Shown here in pieces: positions 24,456-34,729 of a DNA stretch of 37,119 nucleotides. This DNA is from an uncultured Clostridia bacterium (GTDB lineage: Bacteria > Bacillota > Clostridia > Oscillospirales > Butyricicoccaceae). Position numbers and translations under genes: made by a program. The stretch spans positions 1 to 37,119 of the forward strand of contig CALWJQ010000089.1 in assembly GCA_944381055.1 (NCBI GenBank), given 5' to 3'. Under the pieces are notes generated by a model that was given only the letters and a program-made list of their open reading frames with translations, was not told the origin of the DNA and ran no database searches. Position 1 is the first letter of the stretch, and each line of letters begins with the position of its first letter.

Positions 24456-25212
24456 CGTGCTTTCCTCCGGTCACGGTGAGAATCTCGGGCTCGCCATTTG
24501 TGATAAGAATGGTGTTTTCATAATGGGCCGAAAGCTTTCCATCCGCTGTGACGACGGTCCAGCCGTCTTTCAGGCGGCGGACCTCGTACCCGCCCACATT
24601 GACCATCGGCTCAATGGCCAGCGTCATGCCGGCCACCAGGCGCGCACGCGCCCGGGGCGAAACATAATTGGGCACTTCGGGCTCTTCATGCATATCGCTC
24701 CCGATGCCGTGCCCGACATAATCCCGCACCAGAGAATATCCCCGCTCTTCATTGTACACCTGAATGGCGCGCGAAATATCAGAGATCCTCTGTCCCGGAC
24801 GGGCTTGCTTGATACCTTCATAGAAGCTCTGCCGGGTCACCTCCATAAGCCGCTGGGCTTCGGGCGAGATGGTTCCCGCGCCATAGGTGGCGGCACAGTC
24901 GCCGTGATACCCATGGTAGATGGCCCCGACGTCGATTTTGACCAGGTCGCCCTCTTTAATTTTGCGCGGCCCCGGAATACCGTGGATGACCTCGTCATTG
25001 ACCGAGCAGCACAGCGCGGCGGGAAATCCGCCGTATCCGAGGAACGAGGGCGTGGCGCCGCAGCTTTTCAAAAACCTGCGGACCTCGTGGTCGATCTCTT
25101 TTGTTGTAATTCCTGGCTGAACCAGGCTGCCCGCCAAGGCTCTCGCCTCGGCGGCCAGCCGGCCAGCCTCGCGCATGAGCGCTATCTCATGCGCAGACTT
25201 GATCTTGATCAT
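24445..25212 (-). CDS. map: Methionine aminopeptidase, type I
   Basis: 255 residues. Removes the initiator methionine from nascent proteins. The five metal ligands of the pita-bread fold are visible: D94, D105, H168, E201, E232, plus catalytic H77 and H175. Without an N-terminal SH3 or zinc extension it is the short Ia form. Its ATG overlaps the adk stop (ATGA, 4 nt). Confidence 0.97.
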   Translation of the reverse strand: MIKIKSAHEIALMREAGRLAAEARALAGSLVQPGITTKEIDHEVRRFLKSCGATPSFLGYGGFPAALCCSVNDEVIHGIPGPRKIKEGDLVKIDVGAIYHGYHGDCAATYGAGTISPEAQRLMEVTRQSFYEGIKQARPGQRISDISRAIQVYNEERGYSLVRDYVGHGIGSDMHEEPEVPNYVSPRARARLVAGMTLAIEPMVNVGGYEVRRLKDGWTVVTADGKLSAHYENTILITNGEPEILTVTGGKHDAE

Positions 25213-25856
25213 AATGCGACTCCCAACGCCTCTGAAACCAGCCGGACTGTATCGGACAGCCTGGGCTGCCCCTGTACGGTCCTGAGCTTGCCCTGCGCCC
25301 GGTAATACTCCTTAATGGGCTCGGTCTGTTTGTGATACACCTCAAGGCGCGCCTTGACGGTTTCGGGCTGGTCGTCATGACGGATGGTCAGCGCCGCGCC
25401 GCATTTGTCGCACACGCCTTCCACCCTGGGCGGGTTGTCAACGACGTGATAGCTGGCCTGGCAGTTCGGACAGATCCTGCGGCCGCTCATACGGTGCAGA
25501 ATGACATCGTCCGGCACTTCAAGGTCAAGCACGACGTCGACCGCCAGGGCTTTGTCCAGCGCCTCGGCCTGGTGAATGGTCCGGGGAAACCCGTCAAAGA
25601 TGACGCCGCGCGCGCAGTCAGGTTCGCGCAGCCGTTCGGCGACCAGGCCGAACACCAGCTCGTCAGGCACCAGGTTGCCGCCGTCGATGATCGATTCGAC
25701 TTTTTTCCCCAGCTCGGTGCCGGCCGCAATGGCCTGCCGCAGCAGGTTCCCCGTTGACAAAACGGGAATGTCCAGCGCCTTCCGGATTTTTTCAGCCTGC
25801 GTGCCTTTCCCTGCGCCGGGAGCGCCCAGTAAAACCAGATTCATAGCAAACTTCAC
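25209..25856 (-). CDS. adk: Adenylate kinase
   Basis: 215 residues from GTG 25856, or 211 from ATG 25844 (MNLVLLGAPGAGKGTQ), which better matches the family start. Converts ATP + AMP to 2 ADP. P-loop GAPGAGKGT, AMP site with DGFPRT, and a long LID with zinc cysteines (RICPNCQASYH and VCDKCGAAL), as in Gram-positive enzymes. 11 nt after secY. Confidence 0.97.
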   Translation of the reverse strand: MKFAMNLVLLGAPGAGKGTQAEKIRKALDIPVLSTGNLLRQAIAAGTELGKKVESIIDGGNLVPDELVFGLVAERLREPDCARGVIFDGFPRTIHQAEALDKALAVDVVLDLEVPDDVILHRMSGRRICPNCQASYHVVDNPPRVEGVCDKCGAALTIRHDDQPETVKARLEVYHKQTEPIKEYYRAQGKLRTVQGQPRLSDTVRLVSEALGVAL

Positions 25857-25867
25857 ATTCTTCCCGT

Positions 25868-27148
25868 TTATTCAAGGAAGCCCTTGTAGTGGCGCATCAG
25901 CATCTGGCCTTCAATGGCCTTGACGGTTTCAAGCGCAACGCCGACCAGAATGAGCACCGACGTACCGCCGATGGCCAGTCCGCCCATACCCTCGACATTG
26001 CTCATGATGAGCGGGAAAATGGCGACGACGGCCAGGAACAAAGCGCCCATCAGGGTGATCTTGTTGAGCACGCGCTTGATGAAGTCGCTCGTCGGCTTGC
26101 CGGGGCGGAACCCGGGAATAAAGCCGCCGTTTTTCTTCAGGTTGTTGGCCACTTCAATGGGGTTGAACTGGATGGTCGAATAGAAGTAGGCAAAGCCCAG
26201 AATGAGCAGGAAATAAACGATGATATACGCCGGGCTGCCCTGCTGGAAAGAATCCAGGAAACGATCCCAGAACCCGCCTTCGGCCGGGGTCATAAAAGCG
26301 GCAATCGTCGCGGGCACCGTAATGATGGTGCTGGCGAAAATGACCGGCATGACGCCCGCCATATTGACCTTCATGGGCAGGTTGGTCGACTGGCCGCCGT
26401 ACATCTTGCGGCCGACGACGCGTTTGGCGTACTGGACCGGGATGCGGCGCTCGGCATTGGTGATGAAAACGATGAACGTAATCATCGCAATGGCGATGAG
26501 CAGAATCAGAATGGTCTTGACGATGTTGAGCGTGCCGGTCTGCAGGCCGCTGACAAGCGACTGCACCATGGCCGGGCCGCGGCTGACGATGCCGCAGAAC
26601 AGAATGATGGAAATGCCGTTGCCGATCCCCTTCTGGTTGATCTGCTCGCCCAGCCACATAATGAAAGCCGAGCCGGCGGTAAAGGTCAGGACAATGACAA
26701 TGGCGCTCCACGCATCGGTGCGGGTCAGCACGTTGTTGGCTCTGAGCAGCATATAATAGCTGAAGCCGGTGATGATGCCCAGCAAAACAGTGACATAGCG
26801 GGTGATGGACGCAATCTTTTTGCGGCCCTCTTCGCCGCCTTCCTTGACCATACGCTCAAGGGCGGGAATGGCGATCTGCAAAAGCTGCATGATGATCGAC
26901 GCGTTGATATACGGGTAAACAGACAGTGCAAAGATAGATGCTTCTGAAAAACCGCCGCCTGACAGCACGTTGAAGTAACCGATCAGGGTGTCAGCCTGCG
27001 CGCGGAAGACCTCAGTCAAAAGGCCCGTATCGACATAGGGGACAAAGATGGTATACCCAAAACGGTAAACAACGATACAGCCGATGACAAAGAGCAGTTT
27101 TTTACGCAGCTCGGGGATCTTCCACGCGTTTCTGATGGTTTCAAGCAT
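25868..27148 (-). CDS. secY: Preprotein translocase subunit SecY
   Basis: 426 residues with ten hydrophobic membrane spans; pore of the Sec channel. Recognisable segments include YINASIIMQLLQIAIPALE, PVQYAKRVVGRKMYGGQ (cytoplasmic loop contacting SecA and ribosome) and NPIEVANNLKKNGGFIPG. It follows rplO by only 3 nt, so the two are translationally linked. Confidence 0.98.
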   Translation of the reverse strand: MLETIRNAWKIPELRKKLLFVIGCIVVYRFGYTIFVPYVDTGLLTEVFRAQADTLIGYFNVLSGGGFSEASIFALSVYPYINASIIMQLLQIAIPALERMVKEGGEEGRKKIASITRYVTVLLGIITGFSYYMLLRANNVLTRTDAWSAIVIVLTFTAGSAFIMWLGEQINQKGIGNGISIILFCGIVSRGPAMVQSLVSGLQTGTLNIVKTILILLIAIAMITFIVFITNAERRIPVQYAKRVVGRKMYGGQSTNLPMKVNMAGVMPVIFASTIITVPATIAAFMTPAEGGFWDRFLDSFQQGSPAYIIVYFLLILGFAYFYSTIQFNPIEVANNLKKNGGFIPGFRPGKPTSDFIKRVLNKITLMGALFLAVVAIFPLIMSNVEGMGGLAIGGTSVLILVGVALETVKAIEGQMLMRHYKGFLE

Positions 27149-27151
27149 GGA

Positions 27152-27592
27152 TCAGATCACCTCCGCCTTTCCTCCTGCGGCTTCAATTTTCTCCTTTGCC
27201 GAAGCGGTGATACCGGCCGCCTTGACAGTCAGCTTCTTGTTCAGTTCGCCGGTGCCCAGCACGCGGAACCCGTCCAGCGTCTTTTTCACAAGGCCCTTTT
27301 CAGCCAGCAGCTCAAAGGTGACCTCGGTGCCGTTTTCAAAGCTGTTCAGGACGTTCAGGTTGATTTCGGCATACTTTTTGGCAAACACATTGTTAAAGCC
27401 GCGCTTGGGAAGGCGGCGGGTCAGGGGCATCTGGCCGCCCTCGAAACCGGGGCGGACGCCGCCGCCGCTGCGGGCCCACTGGCCCTTGTGGCCCCGTCCG
27501 GCCGTCTTGCCGTTGCCGGTGCCGATGCCGCGGCCCTTGCGCTTGCCGGCCTTGACGCTGCCGGCGGCCGGGGAAAGTTCATTCAGTTTCAT
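27152..27592 (-). CDS. rplO: 50S ribosomal protein L15
   Basis: 146 residues from ATG 27592 ([20 protein letters not shown]), chosen because AAGGAGGG lies 9 nt upstream; a longer reading would start at a TTG inside the binding-site region. Contains [19 protein letters not shown] and [10 protein letters not shown], typical of L15. Confidence 0.97.
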   Translation of the reverse strand: MKLNELSPAAGSVKAGKRKGRGIGTGNGKTAGRGHKGQWARSGGGVRPGFEGGQMPLTRRLPKRGFNNVFAKKYAEINLNVLNSFENGTEVTFELLAEKGLVKKTLDGFRVLGTGELNKKLTVKAAGITASAKEKIEAAGGKAEVI

Positions 27593-27606
27593 CGCAGCAT
27601 CCCTCC

Positions 27607-27789
27607 TTAGTTGCATTCTTCGACCTTCAGAAGATAGCCGATCAAAGCAATCTTTCCCTGGGTCTGGGGGTTGTTTGGCTGCACGGTCACGTTTCCGATC
27701 TTGTGAAGGCCCAGCGACTGGGCGGTGGCGATGTGCTTATCCAGCCGGCCATTCAGGCTCTTCACCAGAGTGATTTTCAAGCTGTTCAT
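27607..27789 (-). CDS. rpmD: 50S ribosomal protein L30
   Basis: 60 residues, usual length. It reads [15 protein letters not shown] and continues with [19 protein letters not shown]; the L30 ferredoxin-like fold. Between rpsE and rplO. Confidence 0.97.
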   Translation of the reverse strand: MNSLKITLVKSLNGRLDKHIATAQSLGLHKIGNVTVQPNNPQTQGKIALIGYLLKVEECN

Positions 27790-27802
27790 AGCGACATCCT
27801 CC

Positions 27803-28306
27803 TCACTTTACAAGCTCTTCGGCCGCAATGCCGCGCACGGCCGCGACCTGCTGGGCGTCGCGCAGCGACTTGAGCCCTTCCATCGTGGCGGTGACGACGT
27901 TCTGCGGGTTGTTCGAGCGCAGGCACTTGGTACGAATATCCTTGATGCCCGCCATCTCAACCACGGCGCGGACCGGGCCGCCGGCAATAACGCCGGTGCC
28001 GGGGGCGGCGGGCTTGAGCAGCACGCGCGCAGCGCCGAACTTGCCCAGCACCTCGTGCGGGATGCTGGTGCCGCTGATCGAAATCTTTACCAGGTTCTTT
28101 TTGGCATCCTCGATGCCCTTGCGGATCGCGTCGGGGACTTCGGAGGACTTGCCAAGGCCGAAACCGACAATGCCGTTTCCGTCGCCGACCACAACCAAAG
28201 CCGAAAACTTGAAGATACGGCCGCCCTTGACCGTCTTGGAAACACGGTTAAGGGAAACGAGCTTCTCCTTCAGCTCCAGCTGCGTGGCGTCAATAAGCTT
28301 AGCCAT
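27803..28306 (-). CDS. rpsE: 30S ribosomal protein S5
   Basis: 167 residues. The double-stranded RNA-binding N-terminal half ([19 protein letters not shown], then [20 protein letters not shown]) is followed by the ribosomal C-domain ([21 protein letters not shown]). Acts in decoding fidelity and mRNA unwinding at the entry tunnel. Confidence 0.98.
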   Translation of the reverse strand: MAKLIDATQLELKEKLVSLNRVSKTVKGGRIFKFSALVVVGDGNGIVGFGLGKSSEVPDAIRKGIEDAKKNLVKISISGTSIPHEVLGKFGAARVLLKPAAPGTGVIAGGPVRAVVEMAGIKDIRTKCLRSNNPQNVVTATMEGLKSLRDAQQVAAVRGIAAEELVK

Positions 28307-28320
28307 AACTTTATCCTCCC

Positions 28321-28680
28321 TTAAAACTTGAGTCCGCCTTCACGGGCGCCGTCGGCCAGAGCCTTGACGCGGCCGTGGAACAGGTACCCGCCGCGGTCAA
28401 ACACGACGTTTTCGACGCCGGCCTTGAGCGCTCTTTCCGCGATCATCTGGCCGACCTTCTTGGCGGCCTCGCAGTTGCCGCCGTACATGCCAAAGTCCTT
28501 TTCGTTCGATCCCGCGGCAGCCAGGGTGCGGCCGCTCACGTCGTCGATGACCTGGGCGTAAATGTGGGTGTTGCTGCGGAAGACGTCGAGGCGGGGCCTC
28601 GCGGCGGTGCCGCTCAGTTTGGCGCGCACTCTTTTGTGTCTTTTCAAACGCTGGGCGTTGGAATCATACTTTTTAACCAT
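28321..28680 (-). CDS. rplR: 50S ribosomal protein L18
   Basis: 119 residues. Binds 5S r[23 protein letters not shown] and [12 protein letters not shown] are family landmarks. 14 nt before rpsE. Confidence 0.97.
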   Translation of the reverse strand: MVKKYDSNAQRLKRHKRVRAKLSGTAARPRLDVFRSNTHIYAQVIDDVSGRTLAAAGSNEKDFGMYGGNCEAAKKVGQMIAERALKAGVENVVFDRGGYLFHGRVKALADGAREGGLKF

Positions 28681-28696
28681 TTAAGCGCACCTCCCT

Positions 28697-29242
28697 TTAC
28701 TTTTTCTTGCCGCCGGCTTTGCCTTCCTTGCGGCGGATGACTTCATCGGCATACTTGATCCCCTTGCCTTTGTACGGCTCGGGGGGCCGTTTCTCGCGCA
28801 CTTCGGCGGCAAACTGGCCGACCTTCTGCTTGTCGATGCCATGGATGATGATCTTGTTGGGCGCCGGCACCTCGATGGTGATGCCGGGGATTTCGTCGAC
28901 ATTGACCGGGTGGCTGTACCCAAGGTTCATCTGCAGCTGGTTGCCGGCCTTGGCGGCACGGTAGCCGACGCCGTTGATTTCCAGCTCCTTCTTATAGCCC
29001 TCGCTGACGCCGACGACCATATTGTGAATCAGCGAACGGGTCAGGCCGTGCAGCGAGCGGTGCAGCTTGTCGTCCGACGGACGGGCGACGTGAACCATGT
29101 TACCCTCGACGGACACAATCATATCGGGGTGCATGACCTGGGTCAGCTCGCCCTTGGGACCTTTCGCGGTAACCTTGCTGCCGTCTACGGCGACGGTGAC
29201 GCCGGCGGGGATGGCAACAGGCATTCTTCCGATTCTGGACAT
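28697..29242 (-). CDS. rplF: 50S ribosomal protein L6
   Basis: 181 residues, two repeated L6 domains. [19 protein letters not shown] start and the conserved C-terminal [20 protein letters not shown]. Located at the factor-binding site. Confidence 0.98.
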   Translation of the reverse strand: MSRIGRMPVAIPAGVTVAVDGSKVTAKGPKGELTQVMHPDMIVSVEGNMVHVARPSDDKLHRSLHGLTRSLIHNMVVGVSEGYKKELEINGVGYRAAKAGNQLQMNLGYSHPVNVDEIPGITIEVPAPNKIIIHGIDKQKVGQFAAEVREKRPPEPYKGKGIKYADEVIRRKEGKAGGKKK

Positions 29243-29258
29243 TTCCTACTCCTCCCCC

Positions 29259-29657
29259 TTACCAGACAAACGCAAGGACTTCGCCGCCGACATGCAGCTC
29301 GCGGGCCTTTTTGTCCGTCATGATGCCCTTGGACGTCGAGATGATGGCGACGCCAAGGCCTTTCAGAACGCGCGGCAGCTCGTCAGCGCCGGCGTAAACG
29401 CGCAGGCCGGGTTTGCTGACGCGGCGCAGGCCGGAAATGGCCTTTTCCTTGCCGGCGGTATACTTGAGCATGATGCGGATAACGCCCTGAACGCCCTCGT
29501 CCAGAATTTCGAACGAGCGGATATAGCCTTCGTCCAGCAGAATCTGGGCAATGGCCTTTTTGACGCCCGAAGCCGGCACGTCGACCGTCTGGTGCCGGGC
29601 GGCGCCCGCGTTCCTGATACGCGTCAGCATATCAGCGATGGGATCGGTGATTTGCAT
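29259..29657 (-). CDS. rpsH: 30S ribosomal protein S8
   Basis: 132 residues. [18 protein letters not shown] start and [20 protein letters not shown] near the C terminus. Central-domain 16S rRNA binder, and in some bacteria repressor of the spc operon. An unusually long 152-nt gap separates it from rpsN upstream. Confidence 0.98.
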   Translation of the reverse strand: MQITDPIADMLTRIRNAGAARHQTVDVPASGVKKAIAQILLDEGYIRSFEILDEGVQGVIRIMLKYTAGKEKAISGLRRVSKPGLRVYAGADELPRVLKGLGVAIISTSKGIMTDKKARELHVGGEVLAFVW

Positions 29658-29809
29658 GGGTGTTTTCTCCTTTCAGAAGTTAGAGAGCAGCCTTTTCGCC
29701 GCGTTTCCCCCCGGGGATAAGCGCCGGTCCGGACGATTGGCCTCATGCCCGGGGGTGATTGAGCGGAACTTCTCTCCACTATTCTATTGACGCCGGGGTG
29801 CGGCGTTTT
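29658..29809 (-). promoter_or_regulatory. Long spacer between rpsN and rpsH with hairpin
   Basis: 152 nt without a gene, where neighbours are spaced 3-20 nt. Immediately after the rpsN stop, ACGCCG (29790-29795) pairs with CGGCGT (29801-29806) around a 5-nt loop, and further GC-rich segments follow. No U tail on the minus strand. S8 autoregulation of spc operons is known elsewhere; whether this spacer serves it is untested. Confidence 0.4.
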
Positions 29810-29995
29810 TTACCACGAAGCTTTCTTCACGCCGGGGATCTGGCCCTTATAAGCCAGCTCGCGGAAGCAAATGCGGCAGATGCCGAAATCGCGCAGATAG
29901 GCGTGGGGACGGCCGCAGATCTTGCAGCGGTTGTAGTTGCGCGTGGAAAACTTGCTGCCCCGCTGCTGCTTGAGGATCATCGCTTTCTTTGCCAT
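29810..29995 (-). CDS. rpsN: 30S ribosomal protein S14, zinc type (S14Z)
   Basis: 61 residues, the short zinc-binding form of Gram-positive bacteria: RCKICGRP and [10 protein letters not shown] provide four cysteines. Ends [11 protein letters not shown]. Confidence 0.98.
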   Translation of the reverse strand: MAKKAMILKQQRGSKFSTRNYNRCKICGRPHAYLRDFGICRICFRELAYKGQIPGVKKASW

Positions 29996-30007
29996 TGTGT
30001 TTCCTCC

Positions 30008-30571
30008 TTACTTTGCAAACGGAGCGCCGAGAAGCGTGAGCAGCTCCTTGGCCTCTTCATCGGTCCGGGCCGTCGTGGTGAACACGATGTCCATGCCGCG
30101 GATCTTGTCGATCTTGTCGTACTGAATCTCGGGGAAAATCAGCTGTTCGCGCACGCCCAGGGCATAGTTGCCGCGGCCGTCAAAGCCGTTGGGGTTGATG
30201 CCGCGGAAGTCGCGGACGCGGGGCAGCGCGATGTTGAAAAAGCGGTCAAGGAACTCCCACATGCGGTCGCCGCGCAGCGTGACCTTGGCGCCGATGTTCA
30301 TGCCCTCGCGGACCTTGAAGTTGGCGACGCTCTTGCGGGCCTTGGTGATCACCGGCTGCTGGCCGGTGATGGCGCGCAGATCGGCGACGACGGAATCAAG
30401 CACCTTGGCGTTGTCGCGGGCTTCGCCGCAGCCGACATTCAGGGTGATTTTGTCAAGCTTGGGAATCTGCATGACGCTTTTATAGGTGAACTTTTTCATC
30501 AGCGCAGGGGCGATCTCTTCTTTATAGCGGACCTTGAGCCGAGGAGTATACTTTTCATTCATTTCAGCCAT
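30008..30571 (-). CDS. rplE: 50S ribosomal protein L5
   Basis: 187 residues. Binds 5S rRNA and P-site tRNA. Landmarks: [52 protein letters not shown], and [18 protein letters not shown]. Confidence 0.98.
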   Translation of the reverse strand: MAEMNEKYTPRLKVRYKEEIAPALMKKFTYKSVMQIPKLDKITLNVGCGEARDNAKVLDSVVADLRAITGQQPVITKARKSVANFKVREGMNIGAKVTLRGDRMWEFLDRFFNIALPRVRDFRGINPNGFDGRGNYALGVREQLIFPEIQYDKIDKIRGMDIVFTTTARTDEEAKELLTLLGAPFAK

Positions 30572-30590
30572 TTTCGTCTGTCCTCCTCAA

Positions 30591-30908
30591 TCAAATGGTC
30601 TCGCCGCAGTGCTTGCAGACCTGTACCTTTTCGCCGCTGGGCGAAACGCTGTGCTTGACGCGGGTCGGCTTCTGGCACTTGGGGCAAACGCGCATGACCT
30701 TGCAGGCGCGGATGGGGGTTTCCTGCTTGATGATGCCGCCGGCTTCACCCTGGCGGCGGGGCTTTTTGTGCTTGGTGGCAAAGTTGACGCCCTCGACGAC
30801 AACGGTGCCGTCCTTGGGCGCGGCCGACAGGACCTTGCCCTGCTTGCCCTTGTCCTTGCCGGAAAGCACTATGACGGTATCGCCTTTTTTGACATTCAAC
30901 GTGTTCAT
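30591..30908 (-). CDS. rplX: 50S ribosomal protein L24
   Basis: 105 residues. The KOW motif is in [20 protein letters not shown]. The C terminus carries [10 protein letters not shown] and CKHCGET, a four-cysteine zinc ribbon found in some but not all L24 proteins. An early assembly initiator. Confidence 0.97.
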   Translation of the reverse strand: MNTLNVKKGDTVIVLSGKDKGKQGKVLSAAPKDGTVVVEGVNFATKHKKPRRQGEAGGIIKQETPIRACKVMRVCPKCQKPTRVKHSVSPSGEKVQVCKHCGETI

Positions 30909-30918
30909 AGCGTCCTCC

Positions 30919-31287
30919 TTACAGAACTTCGGGTGCCAGCGACAGGATCTTCATGTAATCCTTTTCGCGCAGCTCGCGGGCCACAGGCCCAAAGATGCGG
31001 GTGCCCCTGGGGTTCTTGTCTTCTCTGATAATGACGGCGGCGTTTTCGTCAAAGCGGACGTACGAGCCGTCGGCGCGGCGCAGGCCCTTGCGGGTGCGGA
31101 CGATGACGGCGCGGACGACGTCGCCCTTTTTGACCTGGCCGCCGGGCGCGGCTTTGCGCACGCTGGCGACGATGACGTCGCCGATGTTCCCGTATCTGCG
31201 GGTCGAGCCGCCGAGAACACGGATGCATTTCAGTTCCTTGGCGCCGGTATTATCGGCGACGCGGAGATGTGTTTCCTGCTGTACCAC
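30919..31287 (-). CDS. rplN: 50S ribosomal protein L14
   Basis: 122 residues, beta-barrel protein. It starts [20 protein letters not shown] and ends [10 protein letters not shown]. Near the GTPase-binding face. 12 nt after rpsQ. Confidence 0.98.
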   Translation of the reverse strand: MVQQETHLRVADNTGAKELKCIRVLGGSTRRYGNIGDVIVASVRKAAPGGQVKKGDVVRAVIVRTRKGLRRADGSYVRFDENAAVIIREDKNPRGTRIFGPVARELREKDYMKILSLAPEVL

Positions 31288-31299
31288 GGCAAACCCTCC

Positions 31300-31557
31300 T
31301 TATTTGGCTTTTTCGATGATCTCGACCAGGCGCCAGCGCTTGTCCTTGGACAGCGGGCGGGTCTCCATGACGCGGACGCGATCGCCCACGCCGGCTTCAT
31401 TCTTTTCGTCGTGCGCTTTGAGCTTATAGGTGGTCTTCATGATTTTTTTATAAAGCGGGTGCTGCACACGGTCTTCAATCGCGACCACGATGGTCTTATC
31501 CATTTTGTCCGAAACGACCATGCCGACTCTCGCCTTGCGGAAAGCTCTGTCACTCAT
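31300..31557 (-). CDS. rpsQ: 30S ribosomal protein S17
   Basis: 85 residues, OB fold. [20 protein letters not shown] and [20 protein letters not shown] are characteristic. Primary binder of the 16S 5' domain. Confidence 0.98.
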   Translation of the reverse strand: MSDRAFRKARVGMVVSDKMDKTIVVAIEDRVQHPLYKKIMKTTYKLKAHDEKNEAGVGDRVRVMETRPLSKDKRWRLVEIIEKAK

Positions 31558-31579
31558 GTTTCAAAATCCTCCTTACGGC

Positions 31580-31783
31580 TTACGACTTGGCCGCGAGCTC
31601 TTTCTCGCGGAGCACGGTCTTGACCCTGGCAATATCGCGCTTGACCTCGACAATCTTCTGCGGGTTGTCAAGCTGGTTGATCGCGTGCTGAAGTCTCAGA
31701 TTAAAGAGATCCTTTTTCAGGTCGCCCAGCTTGGTGTTGAGCTCCTGCGCGCTCAGCTCGCGCGCCTCTTTTATCTTCATCAT
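31580..31783 (-). CDS. rpmC: 50S ribosomal protein L29
   Basis: 67 residues, two-helix hairpin: [20 protein letters not shown], then [16 protein letters not shown] and [12 protein letters not shown]. Sits at the tunnel exit. Overlaps the rplP stop by 4 nt. Confidence 0.97.
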   Translation of the reverse strand: MMKIKEARELSAQELNTKLGDLKKDLFNLRLQHAINQLDNPQKIVEVKRDIARVKTVLREKELAAKS

Positions 31784-32217
31784 ACTTCACCACCTGTTTC
31801 TTTCACGGTGTCTTCGCGCTTGACGAACTTGGTCTTGAGCGGCAGCTTGTGGCCGGCCAGACGCATGGCTTCGCGCGCGGTTTCTTCAGAAACGCCGGCA
31901 ATCTCGAACAGGACGCGGCCCGGCTTGACGACGGCGACCCAGTATTCGGGCGAGCCTTTACCGGAACCCATGCGGGTTTCGGCCGGCTTCTGCGTGACCG
32001 GCTTGTCGGGGAAAATCTTGATCCACACCTGGCCGCCGCGGCGGGTGTAACGGGTCATGGCGATACGGGCGGCCTCGATCTGGTTGCTGGTGATCCACGC
32101 CGGCTCGGTCGCCATGATGCCGTACTCACCGTTGGACACAAAGTTGCCGCGGGTCGCCTTGCCTTTCATGCGGCCGCGCTGCACTCTGCGGTACTTGACA
32201 CGTTTGGGCATTAACAT
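31780..32217 (-). CDS. rplP: 50S ribosomal protein L16
   Basis: 145 residues. It starts [20 protein letters not shown]. The first ATG (32217) is 9 nt from GGAGG and overlaps the rpsC stop by one base (TAATG). [17 protein letters not shown] is the family core. Needed for A-site tRNA and peptidyl-transferase function. Confidence 0.97.
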   Translation of the reverse strand: MLMPKRVKYRRVQRGRMKGKATRGNFVSNGEYGIMATEPAWITSNQIEAARIAMTRYTRRGGQVWIKIFPDKPVTQKPAETRMGSGKGSPEYWVAVVKPGRVLFEIAGVSEETAREAMRLAGHKLPLKTKFVKREDTVKETGGEV

Positions 32218-33089
32218 TACTGTGCTCCTCCTTCCGTCTTGGGAGCGGCGGGGGTGCGCTGCGGGCGGTCACCCTGGGGCCGCGGAGAGTAGGGACGGCC
32301 GCCGCCCTGCGGGCCGCGCGGGCCGGCCGAAAACTGCTTGCGCTCGCCGTAGCGTCCGCCCTGCCCGTCGCGGCGGGGACGATCGCCGCCTTCACGGCGC
32401 GGGCCGCGGCGGTCGCGGCGGTCACGGCGCGGGGCCTCGACCGAAGTGGTGCGCGGGCCGCCCGTCAGGACCTCGCCCTTGTACAGCCACACCTTGACGC
32501 CGATGCGGCCGTAAGTGGTGTTAGCCTCGGCAAAGCCGTAGTCGATGTCGGCGCGCAGGGTCTGCAGGGGAATGGTGCCCTCGTGATAGTGCTCGGTGCG
32601 GGCGATTTCCGCACCGCCCAGGCGGCCGGACACACAGGTCTTAATGCCCTTGGCGCCCAGCTTCATGGCGCGGCCCATGGCCTGCTTCATGGCGCGGCGG
32701 AAGGAAATGCGCTTTTCAAGCTGGCTGGCGATGTTCTCGGCGACCAGCTGCGCGTTCAGATCCGGCGAACGGACCTCGACAATGCTGACCGAAACCGGCT
32801 TGCCGACCATGTCGGACAGCGTTTTCTGCAGCTTCTCAATTTCGCTGCCGCCCTTGCCGACGATAATGCCGGGGCGGGCGCAGTGGATGAAAATACGCAT
32901 TTTGGCGCTGTCGCGCTCAATCTCGATGCGCGGCACGCCGGCGGCGTACAGGTTCTTTTTTAGATAGGTGCGGATCTTGTGGTCCTCGACAAGCAGGTCG
33001 CCGACCTGTTCGTCCTTGGCGAACCAGCGGGAATCCCAGCCCTTGATGACGCCCACGCGCAGTCCGTGGGGATTGACTTTCTGGCCCAT
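32217..33089 (-). CDS. rpsC: 30S ribosomal protein S3 with long RGG-like tail
   Basis: 290 residues. Residues 1 to about 215 are normal S3: [20 protein letters not shown] start, the KH domain with [17 protein letters not shown], and the C-domain with [19 protein letters not shown]. Residues 217-290 form a low-complexity basic tail rich in Arg, Gly, Asp and Pro ([20 protein letters not shown], later [17 protein letters not shown]) ending KTEGGAQ. Firmicutes S3 is commonly near 220 residues, so the tail is an addition near the mRNA entry side. Confidence 0.95.
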   Translation of the reverse strand: MGQKVNPHGLRVGVIKGWDSRWFAKDEQVGDLLVEDHKIRTYLKKNLYAAGVPRIEIERDSAKMRIFIHCARPGIIVGKGGSEIEKLQKTLSDMVGKPVSVSIVEVRSPDLNAQLVAENIASQLEKRISFRRAMKQAMGRAMKLGAKGIKTCVSGRLGGAEIARTEHYHEGTIPLQTLRADIDYGFAEANTTYGRIGVKVWLYKGEVLTGGPRTTSVEAPRRDRRDRRGPRREGGDRPRRDGQGGRYGERKQFSAGPRGPQGGGRPYSPRPQGDRPQRTPAAPKTEGGAQ

Positions 33090-33101
33090 AACTCTCCTCC
33101 T

Positions 33102-33437
33102 TTATTCTTTCTCGCCCAGGACCATGGTGACGTGCGAGGTCCTTTTGTTGATGCGGAAGGCTCTGCCCTGCGCACGGGGCATCACACGCTTGAGGATCGG
33201 GCCGGGGCAGGCAAAAACCTGCGCCACATACAGCTTTTCGGGATTCATCTGGTGGTTGTTCTCCGCATTGGCCATGGCCGAACGCAAAAGCTTGAGCAGC
33301 GGCTCGCTGGCGGCCTTGGGGCTGTTCATCAGAATCGCGGCGGCCGCCGAGACGTCCTTGCCGCGGATGAGGTCGCAGGAAATCTGCACCTTGCGGGGAG
33401 CGATGCGGAGATACTTCAAATACGCTTTGGCTTCCAT
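33102..33437 (-). CDS. rplV: 50S ribosomal protein L22
   Basis: 111 residues. [20 protein letters not shown] and the tunnel-hairpin region [20 protein letters not shown]. The loop lines the exit tunnel near the erythromycin site. Confidence 0.98.
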   Translation of the reverse strand: MEAKAYLKYLRIAPRKVQISCDLIRGKDVSAAAAILMNSPKAASEPLLKLLRSAMANAENNHQMNPEKLYVAQVFACPGPILKRVMPRAQGRAFRINKRTSHVTMVLGEKE

Positions 33438-33453
33438 TCTCTCTCCTCCTCGC

Positions 33454-33723
33454 TTACTTCGACTTGTTGCCCGCGTGGCCGCGATAGGTGCGGGTGGGGG
33501 CGAACTCGCCGAGCTTGTGTCCTACCATGTCCTCGGTGATATAGACGGGGACATGCTTTCTGCCGTCATGCACGGCAATGGTGTGGCCGACGAACTCGGG
33601 GAAGATGGTCGAGGCTCTCGACCAGGTCTTCAGCACCTTTTTCTCGCCGGTCTCGTTCATCTGGTTGACCCTCTTCAGCAGCTCGGGAGCCACAAAGGGG
33701 CCCTTCTTTACGCTTCTGCCCAT
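33454..33723 (-). CDS. rpsS: 30S ribosomal protein S19
   Basis: 89 residues. [19 protein letters not shown] start and [13 protein letters not shown] end. Head protein near S13. 19 nt after rplB. Confidence 0.98.
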   Translation of the reverse strand: MGRSVKKGPFVAPELLKRVNQMNETGEKKVLKTWSRASTIFPEFVGHTIAVHDGRKHVPVYITEDMVGHKLGEFAPTRTYRGHAGNKSK

Positions 33724-33742
33724 TTACTTGTCGCTCCTTTCC

Positions 33743-34576
33743 TTATTTGCCGTTGCGGCGGCGGACGATCTGCTTGTCGGTACGGTGGTTCTGCTTGCGG
33801 GTCTTGTAACCCAAAGTGGGCTTGCCCCACGGGGTGACCGGGCCGGGACGGCCGATCGGGCTCTTGCCTTCGCCGCCGCCGTGCGGGTGGTCGACCGGGT
33901 TCATGACGCTGCCGCGGACCGTCGGGCGCACACCCATGTGACGCTTGCGGCCGGCCTTGCCAATCTGCACGTTCTCGTGGTCAATGTTGCCGACCTGGCC
34001 GATGGTGGCGCGGCAGTTCATCTTGATATAACGGACTTCGCCCGAAGGCAGCCGGACCTGTGCGGCTTCGCCTTCCTTGGCCATCAGCTGCGCGGCGGCG
34101 CCCGCCGAACGAACCAGCTGGCCGCCGCGGCCGGGGTACAGCTCGATGTTGTGGATCATGGTGCCCAGGGGGATGTTCTTGATGGGCAGGCAGTTGCCCG
34201 GCTTGATGTCGGCGTTCTCGCCCGACAAAACAACGTCGCCGACGCGCAGGTCGTTGGGCGCCAGGATGTAGCGCTTTTCGCCGTCTTCGTACTGCAAAAG
34301 GGCGATGTGGGCGCTGCGGTTGGGATCGTACTCCAGCGTCAGGACGGTGGCCGGCATGTCGGCCTTGTCGCGCTTGAAGTCGATGATGCGGTATTTCTGC
34401 TTGTTGCCGCCGCCGTGATGGCGGACGGTAATGCGGCCGTAGCTGTTGCGGCCGGCGGTTTTCTTCAGCGGCTCGAGAAGGCTTTTCTCGGGCTTGACGC
34501 GGCTCAGGCCCCGGAAATCGGTCACCGTCATATGACGGCGCGAGGGCGTTGTCGGCCGGTAGCTTTTAATCGCCAT
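33743..34576 (-). CDS. rplB: 50S ribosomal protein L2
   Basis: 277 residues, full length. Landmarks: [20 protein letters not shown], and near the C terminus [19 protein letters not shown], containing the histidine important for peptidyl transfer. Preceded by a 153-nt spacer. Confidence 0.98.
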   Translation of the reverse strand: MAIKSYRPTTPSRRHMTVTDFRGLSRVKPEKSLLEPLKKTAGRNSYGRITVRHHGGGNKQKYRIIDFKRDKADMPATVLTLEYDPNRSAHIALLQYEDGEKRYILAPNDLRVGDVVLSGENADIKPGNCLPIKNIPLGTMIHNIELYPGRGGQLVRSAGAAAQLMAKEGEAAQVRLPSGEVRYIKMNCRATIGQVGNIDHENVQIGKAGRKRHMGVRPTVRGSVMNPVDHPHGGGEGKSPIGRPGPVTPWGKPTLGYKTRKQNHRTDKQIVRRRNGK

Positions 34577-34729
34577 GTTCGTTTCACTCCATTACTGTTA
34601 ATCGTTTTGCGCCGCGGGGCAGTTCTGCGGCATACATGCGGCAGCTCTTGGCTGCTCGGGACGCGCGCGGCGCGTCTCCGGGTGCGGCGGCGGGCGTTTG
34701 CCGCCCCCGCCTTTTTCGGCTTCTGCCTT
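34577..34729 (-). promoter_or_regulatory. Structured spacer between rplW and rplB
   Basis: 153 nt without a gene. Very GC-rich, with several inverted repeats on the minus strand: GACGCGC-CGC-GCGCGTC, a GGCGG/CCGCC-rich hairpin just after rplW, and GCAGC/GCTGC. No U tail. The last about 20 nt hold the rplB binding site. It may be an attenuation, processing or stability site within the S10 operon. Confidence 0.4.

Noticed and set aside
29790..29815. Plus-strand terminator (ACGCCG/CGGCGT followed by TTTTTT)
   Set aside because: No plus-strand gene ends here; the T run is the antisense of the rpsN stop region. Kept only as a minus-strand spacer hairpin.
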